Below the pieces are notes generated by a model. That model was not told where the DNA came from. It ran no database searches and was given only the letters and a program-made list of their open reading frames with translations. The translations under genes and the position numbers were made by a program. Positions 36,949 through 48,160 of a DNA stretch of 64,000 nucleotides are shown here, piece after piece. Origin of the DNA: Panagrolaimus kolymaensis (taxonomy: Eukaryota; Nematoda; Chromadorea; Rhabditida; Panagrolaimidae); the NCBI GenBank assembly GCA_028622995.1, contig JAJQJQ010000072.1:434001-498000 (forward strand), written 5' to 3'. The number at the start of each line of letters is the position of its first letter. The first letter of the stretch is position 1.

Positions 36949-38088
36949 TTAAGCAAACATTTCTGCCATTCGTTTAGCATATTCATATACGACATAAGTA
37001 ACAATACCATTTGGAAGTTGTTTTAAAGTTGCCATTAACATTCCTTTGTAAAAACCCATAAAGCCTTCTTTTATAAATATTCGATAAATGACTTCTCTTG
37101 ATGATTTATAATTCGTGTGTTGATCCTAAAAATCATAATACATGCAAATGTTTCCACGAGCAAAAAGTTATAATACATACTTGCAATCGAGTTCGAATTA
37201 CTTGATAAGGATAAGTTGAAGCGGTTGAAAGAAATTTTGAGATAGCAGAAAATACCAGATAATCCATTGTTTCCTAAAATGAAAAAGTGAAAAGAATGTA
37301 ACACAAAAGTGAAACTTACTAAATGTGAACCTTTTGGAAGTCCTTTAGTTCGACATCTCCATTCTTTGAGATAATTGTAAATTGCAAATTGTACAGCAAC
37401 GTTTAACGTTCCCCATAGTCCCGTATAAAATCCCTATAAATATTTCACACATTAGTCGTTTGTATGGTATCCGCATGCAATTGCAGCTTTACCTTGTACC
37501 ATCCTTTTATTCCTTCTTCTTGAAAAGTTTTCCATAAACAATGAGTCATTCCACGATAAGTTTTATTTTGATTTTCATATTGTAAACATAGACGAGTTTT
37601 TGCGAGCATAAACGGATTAGATGCAGCAAAGGCGATTGCTCCAGCAATGAATCCAACAGCAAGATTTTGAAATGATGGTGAAACATTTGACAGTGAATCA
37701 AAATAAGGATGAATTATGTGATAACTAAAAACCTCAAAATTAAAGTTTAGAACAAAAAAACAAACAATAAAAAAAACTTACAGATGAAAATATAAACCCC
37801 ATACAAGTGTTGTTGAAATAAGATTCGGTGTAAGTCCTTGAAAAAGTCCACGAATTCCTTCTGCTTTGATAATACATTTTGTTACATGAAAGTAGCTATG
37901 GTAATGAGGACGGATAGCAATGTTATGGTCGTTCACTAAAATTCAAAATATAAGTCATGAAAACGTGTGTATTGAAAAAAATTACCAGCATATCTTATTC
38001 TTAATAAATCAAGAGGATGACCAACCACAGTTCTTGTAAAACCAGCTAATAATCCAGCGATAAGATTTTCATATCCAGCAATTCCCAT
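36949..38088 (-). CDS. SLC25A32: Mitochondrial folate/FAD carrier, SLC25A32 type
   Basis: Six exons (38088-37986, 37935-37782, 37724-37493, 37433-37320, 37273-37181, 37125-36949) encode 290 residues, the usual length of a three-repeat mitochondrial carrier of the inner membrane. The three P-x-D/E-x-x-K/R signatures are HPLDLLRIR, NPFMLAKTR and YPYQVIRTR. Features specific to the SLC25A32 group are PLDLLRIRYAVND after repeat one, LYFHL after LISTTLVWG, and TYPYQVIRTRLQDQH near the end. Members import folate or FAD into mitochondria. In the second signature the usual acidic residue is not conserved (F-M-L-A-K), as in vertebrate SLC25A32 where it is L-W-V-T-K. A splice acceptor lies one base before the ATG. 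Confidence 0.9.
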
Positions 38089-38089
38089 T

Positions 38090-38099
38090 CTATAAAAAA
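38090..38099 (-). other. Probable SL trans-splice acceptor, 1 nt from the carrier ATG
   Basis: The minus strand reads TTTTTTATAG followed by a single A and the ATG. A cis 5' exon was not found. If the mRNA is trans-spliced, its own 5' UTR is one nucleotide. Confidence 0.5.
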
Positions 38100-38998
38100 T
38101 AATGATGAAAAACAATAAAATGTGCTAAAAGTGATTTTTTTAATTCATTTTTTTAAGGTAGCTTGGATATGGTGGAAACAGACAATCGTTGTAAAACACG
38201 CATTTTTTATTTACCAACCAAATAACTACCATCTTGCTCAAATTCAGCTTCAGTAAATGGAGATTACAAACAATATCAAAGGTGGTGTTGAACAATGAAT
38301 AACAACACAACACTAATTGTAAAAATCTGTAAACGGTTTTGTTTCTTCAAAGTTTCAACTATTTGCTCTTATTTTCTCTTCTTTTTTTATTTATTAAAAT
38401 TTTTACGTTTTGATTAATGTGTAAATATTTTTTTATATAAAAGGCAACTAAAAATCTATCTCTGAACTATGCTCACATCATTCTTTCTTTCTTTTTTTTA
38501 CCAAGCAAGAATGTGTTATCAATGACCAATGAAGTTATTTTTACAACAACAATCAAAGCACACACATTAAAATAGTCTCTCTCTAACTTAAAAATACAAC
38601 ACTAAACACAAAATTCCATGGAATCTTAAAAAAGCATAATTCGATGTTGCTTCTCCTTTTTCCTTTTTTTACACCATAGTAGTAGTTCAAAAATAGTAAG
38701 TAGCGAACGATAAACGAGAAAGAAGAAAAAAAGGTCAAAGAAGGAAACAAACGAGTCAAATTCATTTTTCTTTTATTACTCTTTTTCTTATCAATGAAAT
38801 CAGAGAACGAAGACTATGACTAGCTGATGCTGGTCAGCAAAGAATCTTCAATTGACTAAATTCCTTAACAAAAGTAAAAATAGTTTGGTATGAAAAAAAG
38901 AAAAGAGAAGAAGTAAATGCAACATTTTATTTCAACAATTTTAATTAAGGTGAGTTCATATTATTAACAATTAACAGGATTGTGTATGTAAAAGAACT
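38100..38998. other. Intergenic region
   Basis: About 0.9 kb of AT-rich sequence between the carrier gene and the small gene at 39 kb. Open frames here are low in complexity. No feature was recognised. Confidence 0.55.
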
Positions 38999-39194
38999 TT
39001 AACCTTGTTGGCCCATATCCCGTGGCTGAACCAGAGGTGGATCTTCAACACCATCTTCAGGTTCATTGGGATTTGACATTCGACCTAAAAATTAAAGCAT
39101 CAGTTTAGCTGAACTTCTATGGGCTACGGCGCTGGATAAATCAAAACTTACGAGTTATATCGGGTGGAACAGAATTTTCAAGACAATTATTCAT
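38999..39194 (-). CDS. Small acidic protein of 42 residues, unknown
   Basis: Two exons (39194-39152 and 39084-38999) with GTAAG donor and TTTTTAG acceptor give 42 residues: MNNCLENSVPPDITRRMSNP, then an acidic, Pro-rich part with EDGVEDPPLVQPRD. There is no signal peptide or membrane segment. Good splice sites, frame continuity and non-repetitive codon use in a strongly AT-rich setting support a real gene. I do not recognise it. It could also be the end of a longer gene with an upstream exon, but no acceptor was seen before the ATG. Confidence 0.5.
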
Positions 39195-40482
39195 GTTTGA
39201 AATTGAGGGCAATCGACAATAGTAGTCGAAAAAAAGAGAATGAAAATGTTTCTTCTTCTTTTAACAAAAAGTTGGAATTCAAGTTTTAAGAATACTTCAA
39301 CTCCACCTCTTTTATTTCCGCTCATCTTCAAAAAAAATTATTACGAAGTTGAAATAATTTTATCTTATATTTTTTGATGACGTGAAAATGATACTAAAGT
39401 GTCTTTGTTTTTAGACGAATTATAACAATTTCCTGTTTTCTTCCGTCCATTCCCGGATTATAATCATGTTTGCCGGAAGGAATGAGGTACATAAGTAAGA
39501 TCATCGTGTACTTTTTTAGATCATTTACGTTCATATTTTTTGCAGATAAGTTTTCGGCTTTTTCTTTCTTTTTAAAATAACTTTTTTTTCACTGACGTAG
39601 ATTTTAAAACAACAAAAAGAATTGATATGCATGCTATTTTTAGAAATCTAAAAATAGATTTTAAAGAAAAATGATTCTATTTTTAGTTACAAAAATAATA
39701 TGGTTAACTGTAGCGATGTTTTTAGATTTGTTTAGCATCAGAAACTAAAAATTTATTGATTCCTAAAATTTAGATTTTACTTTTTATATTCATAATTTTT
39801 TTTATCTACGCTTAGGTTCGACTAACGAAAGATCATTTTTTCTTATAGCATTTTCTTACTGATAAGCAAAAGAAAAATAGCAAAAATACATAGACAATAA
39901 CACAACGTTTATTTTAAAATTTAAAAGCAATGATAAGGTCATGTAAATGCACTTCGTGGTGCTCTAGTCCATTCCTTTATAAGAGATTTTTATAAGAAAA
40001 TATTTTGCTGATAATGGATTTTGTCTAAAGATTCACGAACACCAAATAGCTTTTTTGGCAAGTATTTTAAAACGATGGTTTGAAAAAATGTTTGGAATCA
40101 TTCATAACTTCCGAAATAAATTAATGTATTATGACTTGATTGAAAGCAACCACCTTTTTACAAAGCTTTCCGTAAATATGTATGAATTTGAAAAACATTT
40201 TATTTTTTTTTATTATAGTTATTGCATTGAGCGTTCAAATTATGGATAAAAAGTCTTTAATTTTATTAAAATTAATTAACAAACAAAATTTTTTTATAAC
40301 AAGTCATTTGTTTTTTTTTAACAAACATACAAACAAAGTGATAACAAACAAAATTAAGAAAAGCTTAAAACTTTTCATCGTATATATGAATGATACATGA
40401 TTAACTGGATTTATAAAATCCAACGAAAGTGTAGAAATATTTCTACAGTTAAACGAAGAGCATAAAATAAAGTTAGAAGTTA
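39195..40482. other. Intergenic region with a short perfect hairpin
   Basis: AT-rich DNA. The only clear structure is an inverted repeat at 39634-39657. Open frames such as 40055-40249 show no motif. Confidence 0.5.
39634..39657. repeat. Perfect 10-bp inverted repeat with 4-nt loop
   Basis: CTATTTTTAG at 39634-39643 and its exact complement CTAAAAATAG at 39648-39657 flank AAAT. Another copy of the arm occurs nearby at about 39678. It may be a degenerate mobile-element end or chance in AT-rich DNA. Confidence 0.5.
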
Positions 40483-40783
40483 TCATAAATGAAGGTCATT
40501 GCGATCGGTGTAAATATAATCTTCGGATGAGTGTTGAGTTTCACCAGAGTTGTCTAAAAATTTTGATGACTGTTTATAAAAATATGGATGAAGCTTCTCA
40601 AAATGGAAGCAAGAGCCACAATCAACATCAAGAAAAACTTACTGTTTTCATCAACACCATAACTGTAAGTCATATTTACGGTAGTATTGAACAGGAGGGT
40701 ATCGGTGGATTCAAAATATGAATGTGATTTAGAAGGAATCATTGCATCGCTTATAAACAATTTGTTCCATAACCAATACCCAT
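40483..40783 (-). CDS. Possible 3'-terminal exons of an unrecognised gene
   Basis: Two exon-like stretches on the minus strand join in frame: 40783-40643 (acceptor CCCTTTCAG, donor GTAAGT) and 40553-40483 (acceptor ATTTTTAG, stop TGA). They encode about 70 residues including DGYWLWNKLFISDAMIP and a polar, Asn/Ser-rich end (NNSGETQHSSEDYIY). Phases agree (1/1). Composition is richer in G and C than the flanks. No upstream exon ending in phase 1 could be settled, so this may be the end of a gene with unclear 5' exons or a decayed copy. The protein family is not recognised. Confidence 0.35.
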
Positions 40784-41310
40784 CTGAAAGGGCGGGCCAT
40801 TTATTTAAGTTTTTTTTTCGAATTCTCATATAAAAAATCAAGGAAGTAAAATGACGTCTTAAATTCGAGCGTCGTCTACAAAAGCAGCAAGACTATCTTT
40901 GTTTTTCTTTTTATGGTTTCCAGATTGCTATAGATGTGTTCCGGTGCTCCAAATAGCAAGTAAAAAAAGATTTCATTTTAAAAAAACGTAGACTCTTTCA
41001 CGTTTTCCTTTGCATTCTTATCAGGGTTTGCTTACGTCGAATAGAAGAAAATAAAAAACACGGATTTCCCATTCAATCAAGAAACTAAAAATAAAGTTAA
41101 AACTTAAAAAAAGTAAAGTTAATAGTGCCAAGAATACATAGATTTTTTAAAGTTTAGTTAATTTACAATCTTTTTTAAAACTGAACAAAATAAAACAGCG
41201 TTATGAAGCCGGTTGTAAATACATTGCGGAAAGAAAGGTGGATGACGACCAAAAGCAAGAAAAATTGATAACAGGAATAGAGAGAGGAGTTGAAGTGCAG
41301 TCGTGAGAAA

Positions 41311-44148
41311 TTTTAAAAAACAATAAACAAAATAATGAAAGCGTTTTTACACGTAGTCAAAGAAAGAAAAATACCTAATTGACTAATATTCATTTTCGTA
41401 TCTCGAGTTGATCATACATATATATTTAATAAAACCAGAGTTTTCAATTTAGAGATTCATTGATAATAAATAAAATCGCATTTACGAAAGTATAAACAAA
41501 CAAAAAAAGCTTGCAATTTTTTGGTTTGATGTTTCATTTTGATAAACATACAAACACAATATTATTATTAGTTAGGGTGCTTTGTCATTTAATTGGAATT
41601 TTTATGAGTGATAAGGTTGTCGTCTAAGTATTGTAAAAATTTATAATAATAATAAAAATGGTCACAAAATTATTTGAGTAATTTTTATTTATCAATAAGA
41701 AAAGGAGATTTTCAATTTTTCAGAAAAGAAGCCATTGTTTTTATTTCAACCAAAAAATCTTTAGCATAGTGGGCTTTTAAATTTATGCAAAGAAAAAAGA
41801 TTTTTGACACTTATAAACATAGATATCTTTGGGGAATAAAACATACATGAAACATGTGTATGTGCGCCTCGTAATGGATGCTTGTTGTAGCAAAAGATAA
41901 AGATAGATAGATACTTTTTTATATTTTTTTTCTTGGAAGCTTTGGCATTGACAAAAATAGATTTCATTGAAAGATTTTATTTTTTGTTGTTGCAAATTTC
42001 TGAAAACCTTTTTAAAATTAAAAAAAAAATATGTGTTTAATTTTTAATGTTGTGCTTGCGTGTAATTTTATGATTAATAAATAGATTCATTTTAAGCTTC
42101 TTTTTCTCGGAGACATGCATTTTTTAGTATTTTTTAGTTCCAACAAAAAAATAAAAGATTTTTTTAAATTTCACCAAATTTTTTGTTTTAACTTACACAC
42201 TTATTTATTTTTTTTTTATTTGTCTATCTGCAGAAAATAAAAAAAACTTTCGCACGATTATTGTCTTTCCGCTTTTGTTCATCATCAACATCATTATTTT
42301 TTGGGGAAGGTCTTCCTTCATTTTTTGGTTGATGGAGAGGCCTTTTTACAGATTTCATGCCACCACTGCTGTTGTTCTTTCAGCTCTGGACTTTTATTTG
42401 GCATTGCATTTCAATGTTATTTTATTTTACTTTTTTATTTTACCGGAACAAATTTTTAAATAAAAATAAATAAATATTATTGTTTTGTTTAAAGGACTCA
42501 AAAAATGAAGGAATAAACTTTCGATGAAGCTTATTTAGTCCTCCACATTTTTGGCACTTAAGCATCTCCTCTGCTTTATTTTTTTGCGACGGCTTCTTCG
42601 ACAATGAAAAAAGTGTCGCCGATAAAAACATTGAAAAAGAGCCCTTTATTTTTATTTTTTTGACAAAAGTCAAAAAATGACTCTTTTAAAAGCTGTGACT
42701 CTATCAAAAACACACATACACACGCAAACGGGCAACAACAAAAAATGTAAAGCAATGCTACGGCACTTCTTTATTTGTGAAGGGCTTGAAACTCTTTGAA
42801 CGTCTTCTTCTTTTTGGTGCTCTTCTTCATTTTTTTGTTATGTTTTCCAAAAATGCTGGAAAAGTATGAAAGAAGAAGAAACTATGAGCCCCGTTTGTCA
42901 AAATAAAATGAAGAAGCTCAGCTTCAGAAGAGAGAAGGGGTTTTTCAAAGCTTAAAAGTCACCGCCACAGCTCCTTTTTTGTTAACAAAAAAAAAGTCAA
43001 AATCTCAGTTGTTGGTTTATTCCCATATTTATTTTTTTTACGAGGACATCACTACTTGTTGCTGCTGCTCTAACCAATTTTCAAATAACAAAACAAAAAC
43101 AGAGACTTCATTGTTGGTTTTTTTTAGTTTCTGTTTCTGGAATGTGAAAAGTGTTCATGACTCTTTCCTTTTTATTTATGGTTTTGTAACAAAAAAAAAT
43201 ATTTGGCACGACTTTTCAAGCTTAAAAGGTTTTAGACAAAAAAAAATTTAAAACAAAAGGTTCATAGGCGGAACGTAAATTTTAGTTATAAAAAAGGTTA
43301 TTTTTAGTTACACTTTTTTTAAATAAGATGATGTCAAACGGCGGTCGCAAAAGAAAAAAGTTTTTTCTCGTGATTATGAGTTTTATGCTCTTGTTTTACA
43401 CAACCACCGCTGCTAAACTCTTGGTGCTATATTTCTAGCCTTTACAGTATCCAACTCCACATAGTAAAGTAAATCCAAAAAGTTATTACCATCTTAAAGC
43501 CATTTTTTCATTTGCTTCTAAAAATGTAATGAAAAAAAGCAAACAACAACCAAAAATGATGGTCATTAAAGTTCCTCCATCATTTTTTCTATTCTTTTTT
43601 GGTTTCATTGCTTTTTTTCTCTCAATGAAATACTTTTTGACGCTTCTTTTGTTTTTGTTTTAATTAACCCATTTTTGATAGCTTTTATACCATCGAAATG
43701 AAAAGCAATGAATGAGTTTTTTTTTTGCAAAGAAATAGAAAATTAAAAGCTTAATTTTGTTTTACTTTTTTTGTTCCTCGTTTACTTGGCTTTTTTTTTA
43801 ATTTAAAAACACAAATGAATGAATCATTCAAAAAAATAAAGTTGTGTTGAAATGTTGGGTCCACTTTTTTCAAGTGCTTTGCTTTAAGAAAGATTAGTAA
43901 ATGTTTGGAGGAAGTGAGGCTTACCTTATCTTTTAATTTATGGTTATTAATAGATTGTTAAAACTTTTTTTGACGTGATTTTTAGAGCTTTTTTGTTTTG
44001 AAATGCTTTATTATGATTTAAACTTTTTTACATTATTTTACGCGGCTTCTTGTTTATTTAAAAAAGGAAATCAGAACTTTGTAGAAAACTGTTTTAAGGC
44101 CACTGTTGTTTGTTATTGACAATTCTTGTTTCATTGATCTCAGTCATC
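41311..44148. other. Intergenic region
   Basis: About 2.8 kb, AT-rich, with A/T homopolymers. A short minus-strand frame near 42490-42670 includes two CxxC-spaced cysteines (KCQKCGG) but lacks flanking support. No gene is called. Confidence 0.5.
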
Positions 44149-44772
44149 ATGTCAAAAACTCAGAAACGAAGTAAGTGAATTCAATGGATTTTTCATTTTG
44201 TCTGATGTTTGCACTTTCTTTCAGCAGCCGGACCTCATAATCCTTCACCATATATGCGTAGATTTCAACTTCCATCATTGACGTTTAAAGATTCAAGCGC
44301 TTACGATGAACTTTTAAGTCCATTAGAAACTGAATCCAAGCAGCAATTAATGAATGAGAAAAATTCGCAATTAAGAAATTACTTTGCTGATACTGGAATA
44401 GTTGGTCCAAGCAGCAGCAATTCAAGAGTGGAGAAAAGAGAGCATAAGCCTATTCAAAGTAGCAGTTGTTCAAATGGCTTTAAAAATGTTGAATCCGAAT
44501 CAAAACTTTATGAAGATCCATTTGAAGCAGTTCAACAACAACATCCAAGCCGCAAAATGATGGCGATGCCAGAATCTCGAAGTTTTGATTTGAAACCAAA
44601 GGTGAGAGAATTGCCATCAAAAGATATTCCTCCGCCAATTCCTCCTCATCGTCCTCTACCACGTCAAAAGCTAGTGGAAATTGAAAAATATCGAATGTGT
44701 AAAGAAATTTGGGAATTAGAACGGCGAAGTCGAGAAATGTATGATTTACTAATGTCTCCTTCAAAGAAGTAA
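44149..44772 (+). CDS. Proline-rich orphan protein
   Basis: Two exons (44149-44170 and 44225-44772) encode 189 residues. I do not recognise the family. The chain is polar and lacks signal or membrane segments. It has a conserved-looking N-terminal block (AGPHNPSPYMRRFQLPSLTF), a central Ser/Asn/Gln-rich part, then DIPPPIPPHRPLPRQK, which holds PxxP sequences of the type bound by SH3 domains. It ends in a charged helix (YRMCKEIWELERRSREMYDLL) that could be a short coiled coil. The acceptor reads CAGCAG (44222-44227), so alternative use of the second AG would drop one residue. A splice acceptor lies 5 nt before the ATG. Confidence 0.75.
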
Positions 44773-45477
44773 TTAATTACTTTCTTGAAACATAAAAATA
44801 TTTTCCCCTCTCTTTATAAACGGGTTTATTTGATATGAATTTTTTCCCTGTGTATTTATTTTTCAATTATGTTTTTTCGAAAAAGCTTATCATTTTTTTC
44901 TGAGAACTCTCGAACTCTTTTTTTTGATTGTTTGTTTGTTTTTTCAATGATGGAATAAAATGATATAATTTTTTTTTTTGGAACTGCCAACTTTCTTTCT
45001 TTTTTTTAAACAGATTTGACAAAGATAAGATGTTCAAGAAAAGAAAAATGAACATAGACGACAAAAGGCAATAATTGTTTCAATGGCATGGAAGAAGTTT
45101 GTTTGATGTCTCATGGGAAGAAATAAAGAAGATTTCTGTGATTTCCATTTATTGTTTTTTCTTTTGATTGAATATTTTTAGGCTAACATCTGCCTTGAAC
45201 TTTAGTGTCTTTGAACACCAAATCATAAGAGTCTGCGCAATGAAATCAGAATTAATAATTCATTGTAAAACTTTTTAAAGGTTTAGAAAAAATACTTTTA
45301 TTTCTTTATTTTATACATAATGAGACTCTTTAACACTGATAAAATGTCACAAGAAAATGAAATGTTTCGAATTGGGGTGTAAACTTTTTTAAACTAAAAG
45401 AATATGTATAAAAATAAGGGCGAGGGAAATTTAGTTATATTTAACGAATGATAAAAAAATTAAATGAAAACAAATTA
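44773..45477. other. Convergent intergenic spacer
   Basis: About 0.7 kb between the proline-rich gene (+) and the secreted peptide gene (-). It is AT-rich and no feature was recognised. Confidence 0.6.
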
Positions 45478-46198
45478 TTAATGGGCGAGAGCATAGGCGC
45501 ATACAGCGCTGAATAAAGCAGCAGCAGTCGAAAGAGTAGTCGTTGAAGCAGCATTGAAATCGAATTGTCGGTTATTGCCATTATATCCTTGGGTGGTACC
45601 ATAACCAGTATTTCCGTATCCACTATTGTATCCTTGTTGAGTGCCATATTGCTAAAATTAAAAAAAATTTTACGTGGAAAAGTTAAAATTTAGTTTTTGG
45701 ATTATCTCAAGTGTTTTGGAAATTTCTCCCCACTTGTGTCTGTTTGCTGCTCAAAATTTAAAAATAAAGTTGTTGATTGTTTTACGCAATAAAGTTAGAA
45801 AGTTTGTTTTGTTTCTTCGATATTTTAATCTGCAAACAATGCAAAAAAGCGAAAAATGAAAAAAGAAGGTTCGAAATCCAAACTTTTAGATGCTTGAAAG
45901 TCAGTCAATATTCTGCAGACTTTTTTTTTGTAAACATGAAAGTGAGATAGATGATTTGCAAAAATATCCTTGCTCTTTTCTTGGATTTTACTATGGTGGA
46001 AGGTAAGAAGATCCATTTACAAAACAAAAATGCATATTAAAATCTTTAGCGTGTTCTTTCTGTTACAGTAGGAATCAATCTCGGAGTTATAAAACTTACG
46101 TGCATTTGTTGTCCATTTTCAGCTGAAGGTTGGGGTTGCTGTTGAGCAAATGCAAGGGCAATTAAGCAAAGAGCAATAACAACGACGAAAGAACGCAT
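45478..46198 (-). CDS. Small secreted Tyr/Gly/Gln-rich protein
   Basis: Two exons (46198-46100 and 45651-45478) separated by a 448-nt intron encode 90 residues. A typical signal peptide (RSFVVVIALCLIALAFA) is followed by QQQPQP and a repetitive part built on GY and YG steps (QGYNSGYGNTGYGTTQGYNG). It ends in a hydrophobic Ala-rich C-terminus preceded by small residues. That end fits a GPI-anchor signal or a membrane tail. Gly-Tyr-rich secreted peptides in nematodes include antimicrobial and cuticle-associated types. Assignment to either would be speculation. Confidence 0.7.
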
Positions 46199-48160
46199 TT
46201 TGATAAAAATATAAAATCTAAAAAAAAGTTATCCTCAATTAAAACTTTGCTGCTTGATATCGAAAAACGTGAAAAGCAATGAGAGAGAATCACGAACACG
46301 CGCAGCAGCAAAAATCCTTCCAACATCATAAACTAACTTATTTATCGCAAAATTCGATTCTTTTTAAAACGTCGTCGATGTTTTGCTTTGCTTGCTTGAA
46401 ACAACAATCACAAATAGGCGGGGTTCTGAAACTTAACTTAACAACTTCTTCTCTTTTTCGAAAGAAAAAAGAAAGAAAGTAAACAAGGTTGGTGGTGCGC
46501 AAAGGATCACGGTTAAAAAGTAAGTAAGTAAGCAAGAGCGAGTGCAAGTGGCAATAATGCTCGCTTTAAAGAAGAAAAATAAAAGAAGGCCGTTAAAACA
46601 ACAAACGTGTATGTACGTGATGGAAATTTTGCTTGAAAATGGTGTATGTATGCTTCTCGGCTTAACTTAATAATATCCGTAAAAATATTAAGTAATGAAA
46701 AAACTTCTCTAGAAAGGAAAGTGATGTTGGTCGGTAGCTTTTGTACTTCACCTGATCTTCTTCCTCTTCAACTGCCGCTTCTTCTTCATTTTTTTCGATA
46801 AACAAAAAAAGCTTATGAGTCAAACGTGTGTGTGTTGCTTCTGTGTTAGATCAAAGTTTCTGAATCGACTCAAGGAGGTTGTGTGATCTCTTGCTTGACT
46901 TGACGTTGCTGCTACTGCTCCTTCTTGCTACCAACTAACCAACCAAAAAATCACTTGAGATTTATTTTTCTTTGAAGAAAATGCGCAAGAAAACAAATAA
47001 CAAAAATACACTTTTTTCATTTTAAATATATAAAAACATTTTTTTTAAATAAAAAGTTTCAAATTTCTATTGAAAAAAATGGTGATCCTTTAACCATTTT
47101 GGGGAGGAAAGACTCAAATTCTTTGTTGCTAAGGGAAAGAGTAGTGGACGCAACAAAAAAAAACAATGTTTTTATGGATTTGCAAGAAATCAAAAATTGG
47201 TCGTTGAAAAGCTTTCATTTAAAATTCTGCCATTAGCAACATCGTAGCTTGTAACAAGTCGTGTTTGTTGTTTACCAAAAAAATAAACAATGCACATTAT
47301 TTCGACAGATTTATATTTTTGTGGAAAAGAAAAAACAATTTTTTTTAAACGCATAAAAATATTTGGTGGATTTTAGAGTTTCTGATTTTATAGGATGAAA
47401 TGGAAAAATTAAAGATTATTTTCAAAAAAATAATCATCAAATTTTATCAGAAGTTATTTTTATGTTATCTTGCATATCTACAGTAAACAGACATAAGACT
47501 TTATCTTTCGAGATTTCATTACATAATAAAAATCTCTCAAGTATTCATGTGATGATGATCTCTTTTACTTTTTTTTTATAATTTTTTTACCACACACATC
47601 ACGAAGAAGAAGGTCACTTGACATTATTATTTCCGGTATTTATTTTAAAGTTCCATCTTTTTTATCTTTCAACAAGTAGGGATTACAACAATAACAAAAA
47701 GAAGAAGAAAAAAAACTAGTTGATGGTCAATTAATAGCACCTTTTCATTGATGATGAGAAGAAGAAGAAGGAAAAAAGGCTTTGAAGAAGATGGATGTAT
47801 GGAAGTGTGCTTGTTGCTTTGTGTTGTTTAGCTGTAACATCAGCACTCTCAACTCATGTCAAACAAATTTTTTTTTTCTTTGTTGTATCTTTTTGTCGGT
47901 TGAGGCTTGTTTCTAATATTAAGTAAATATTAATATTTGTTATGTAGATGGATCACATAAAAATGTGAACAAAAATGATCAAGTTCAAGATGGCTGAGAG
48001 AAAAAAAAGTAAAAGAAAAAGCATGTTATGAAAGAGTAATCTAAGGGATTAGTAAAGTTATTCTTCAAAGAAACGATAGTAACGCGAATAAAAAGTTATT
48101 AATTAATTAATTTATTACAAAAATAAAACACAATGTTAGATAAAACATAAATAAGAAAAA
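46199..48160. other. Intergenic region
   Basis: About 2 kb upstream of the secreted peptide and downstream of the next minus-strand gene. It contains GAA-rich and homopolymer runs (for example 47700-47775). No gene was recognised. Confidence 0.6.

Noticed and set aside
42275..42673. Overlapping frames on both strands, one with CxxC-spaced cysteines
   Set aside because: No acceptor/donor pairs, no conserved zinc-finger pattern beyond a single pair, and A/T-driven flanks.
45866..45885. GGTTCGAAATCC, resembling a tRNA B box
   Set aside because: No T-stem pairing, no acceptor stem or A box; it lies inside the intron of the secreted peptide gene.
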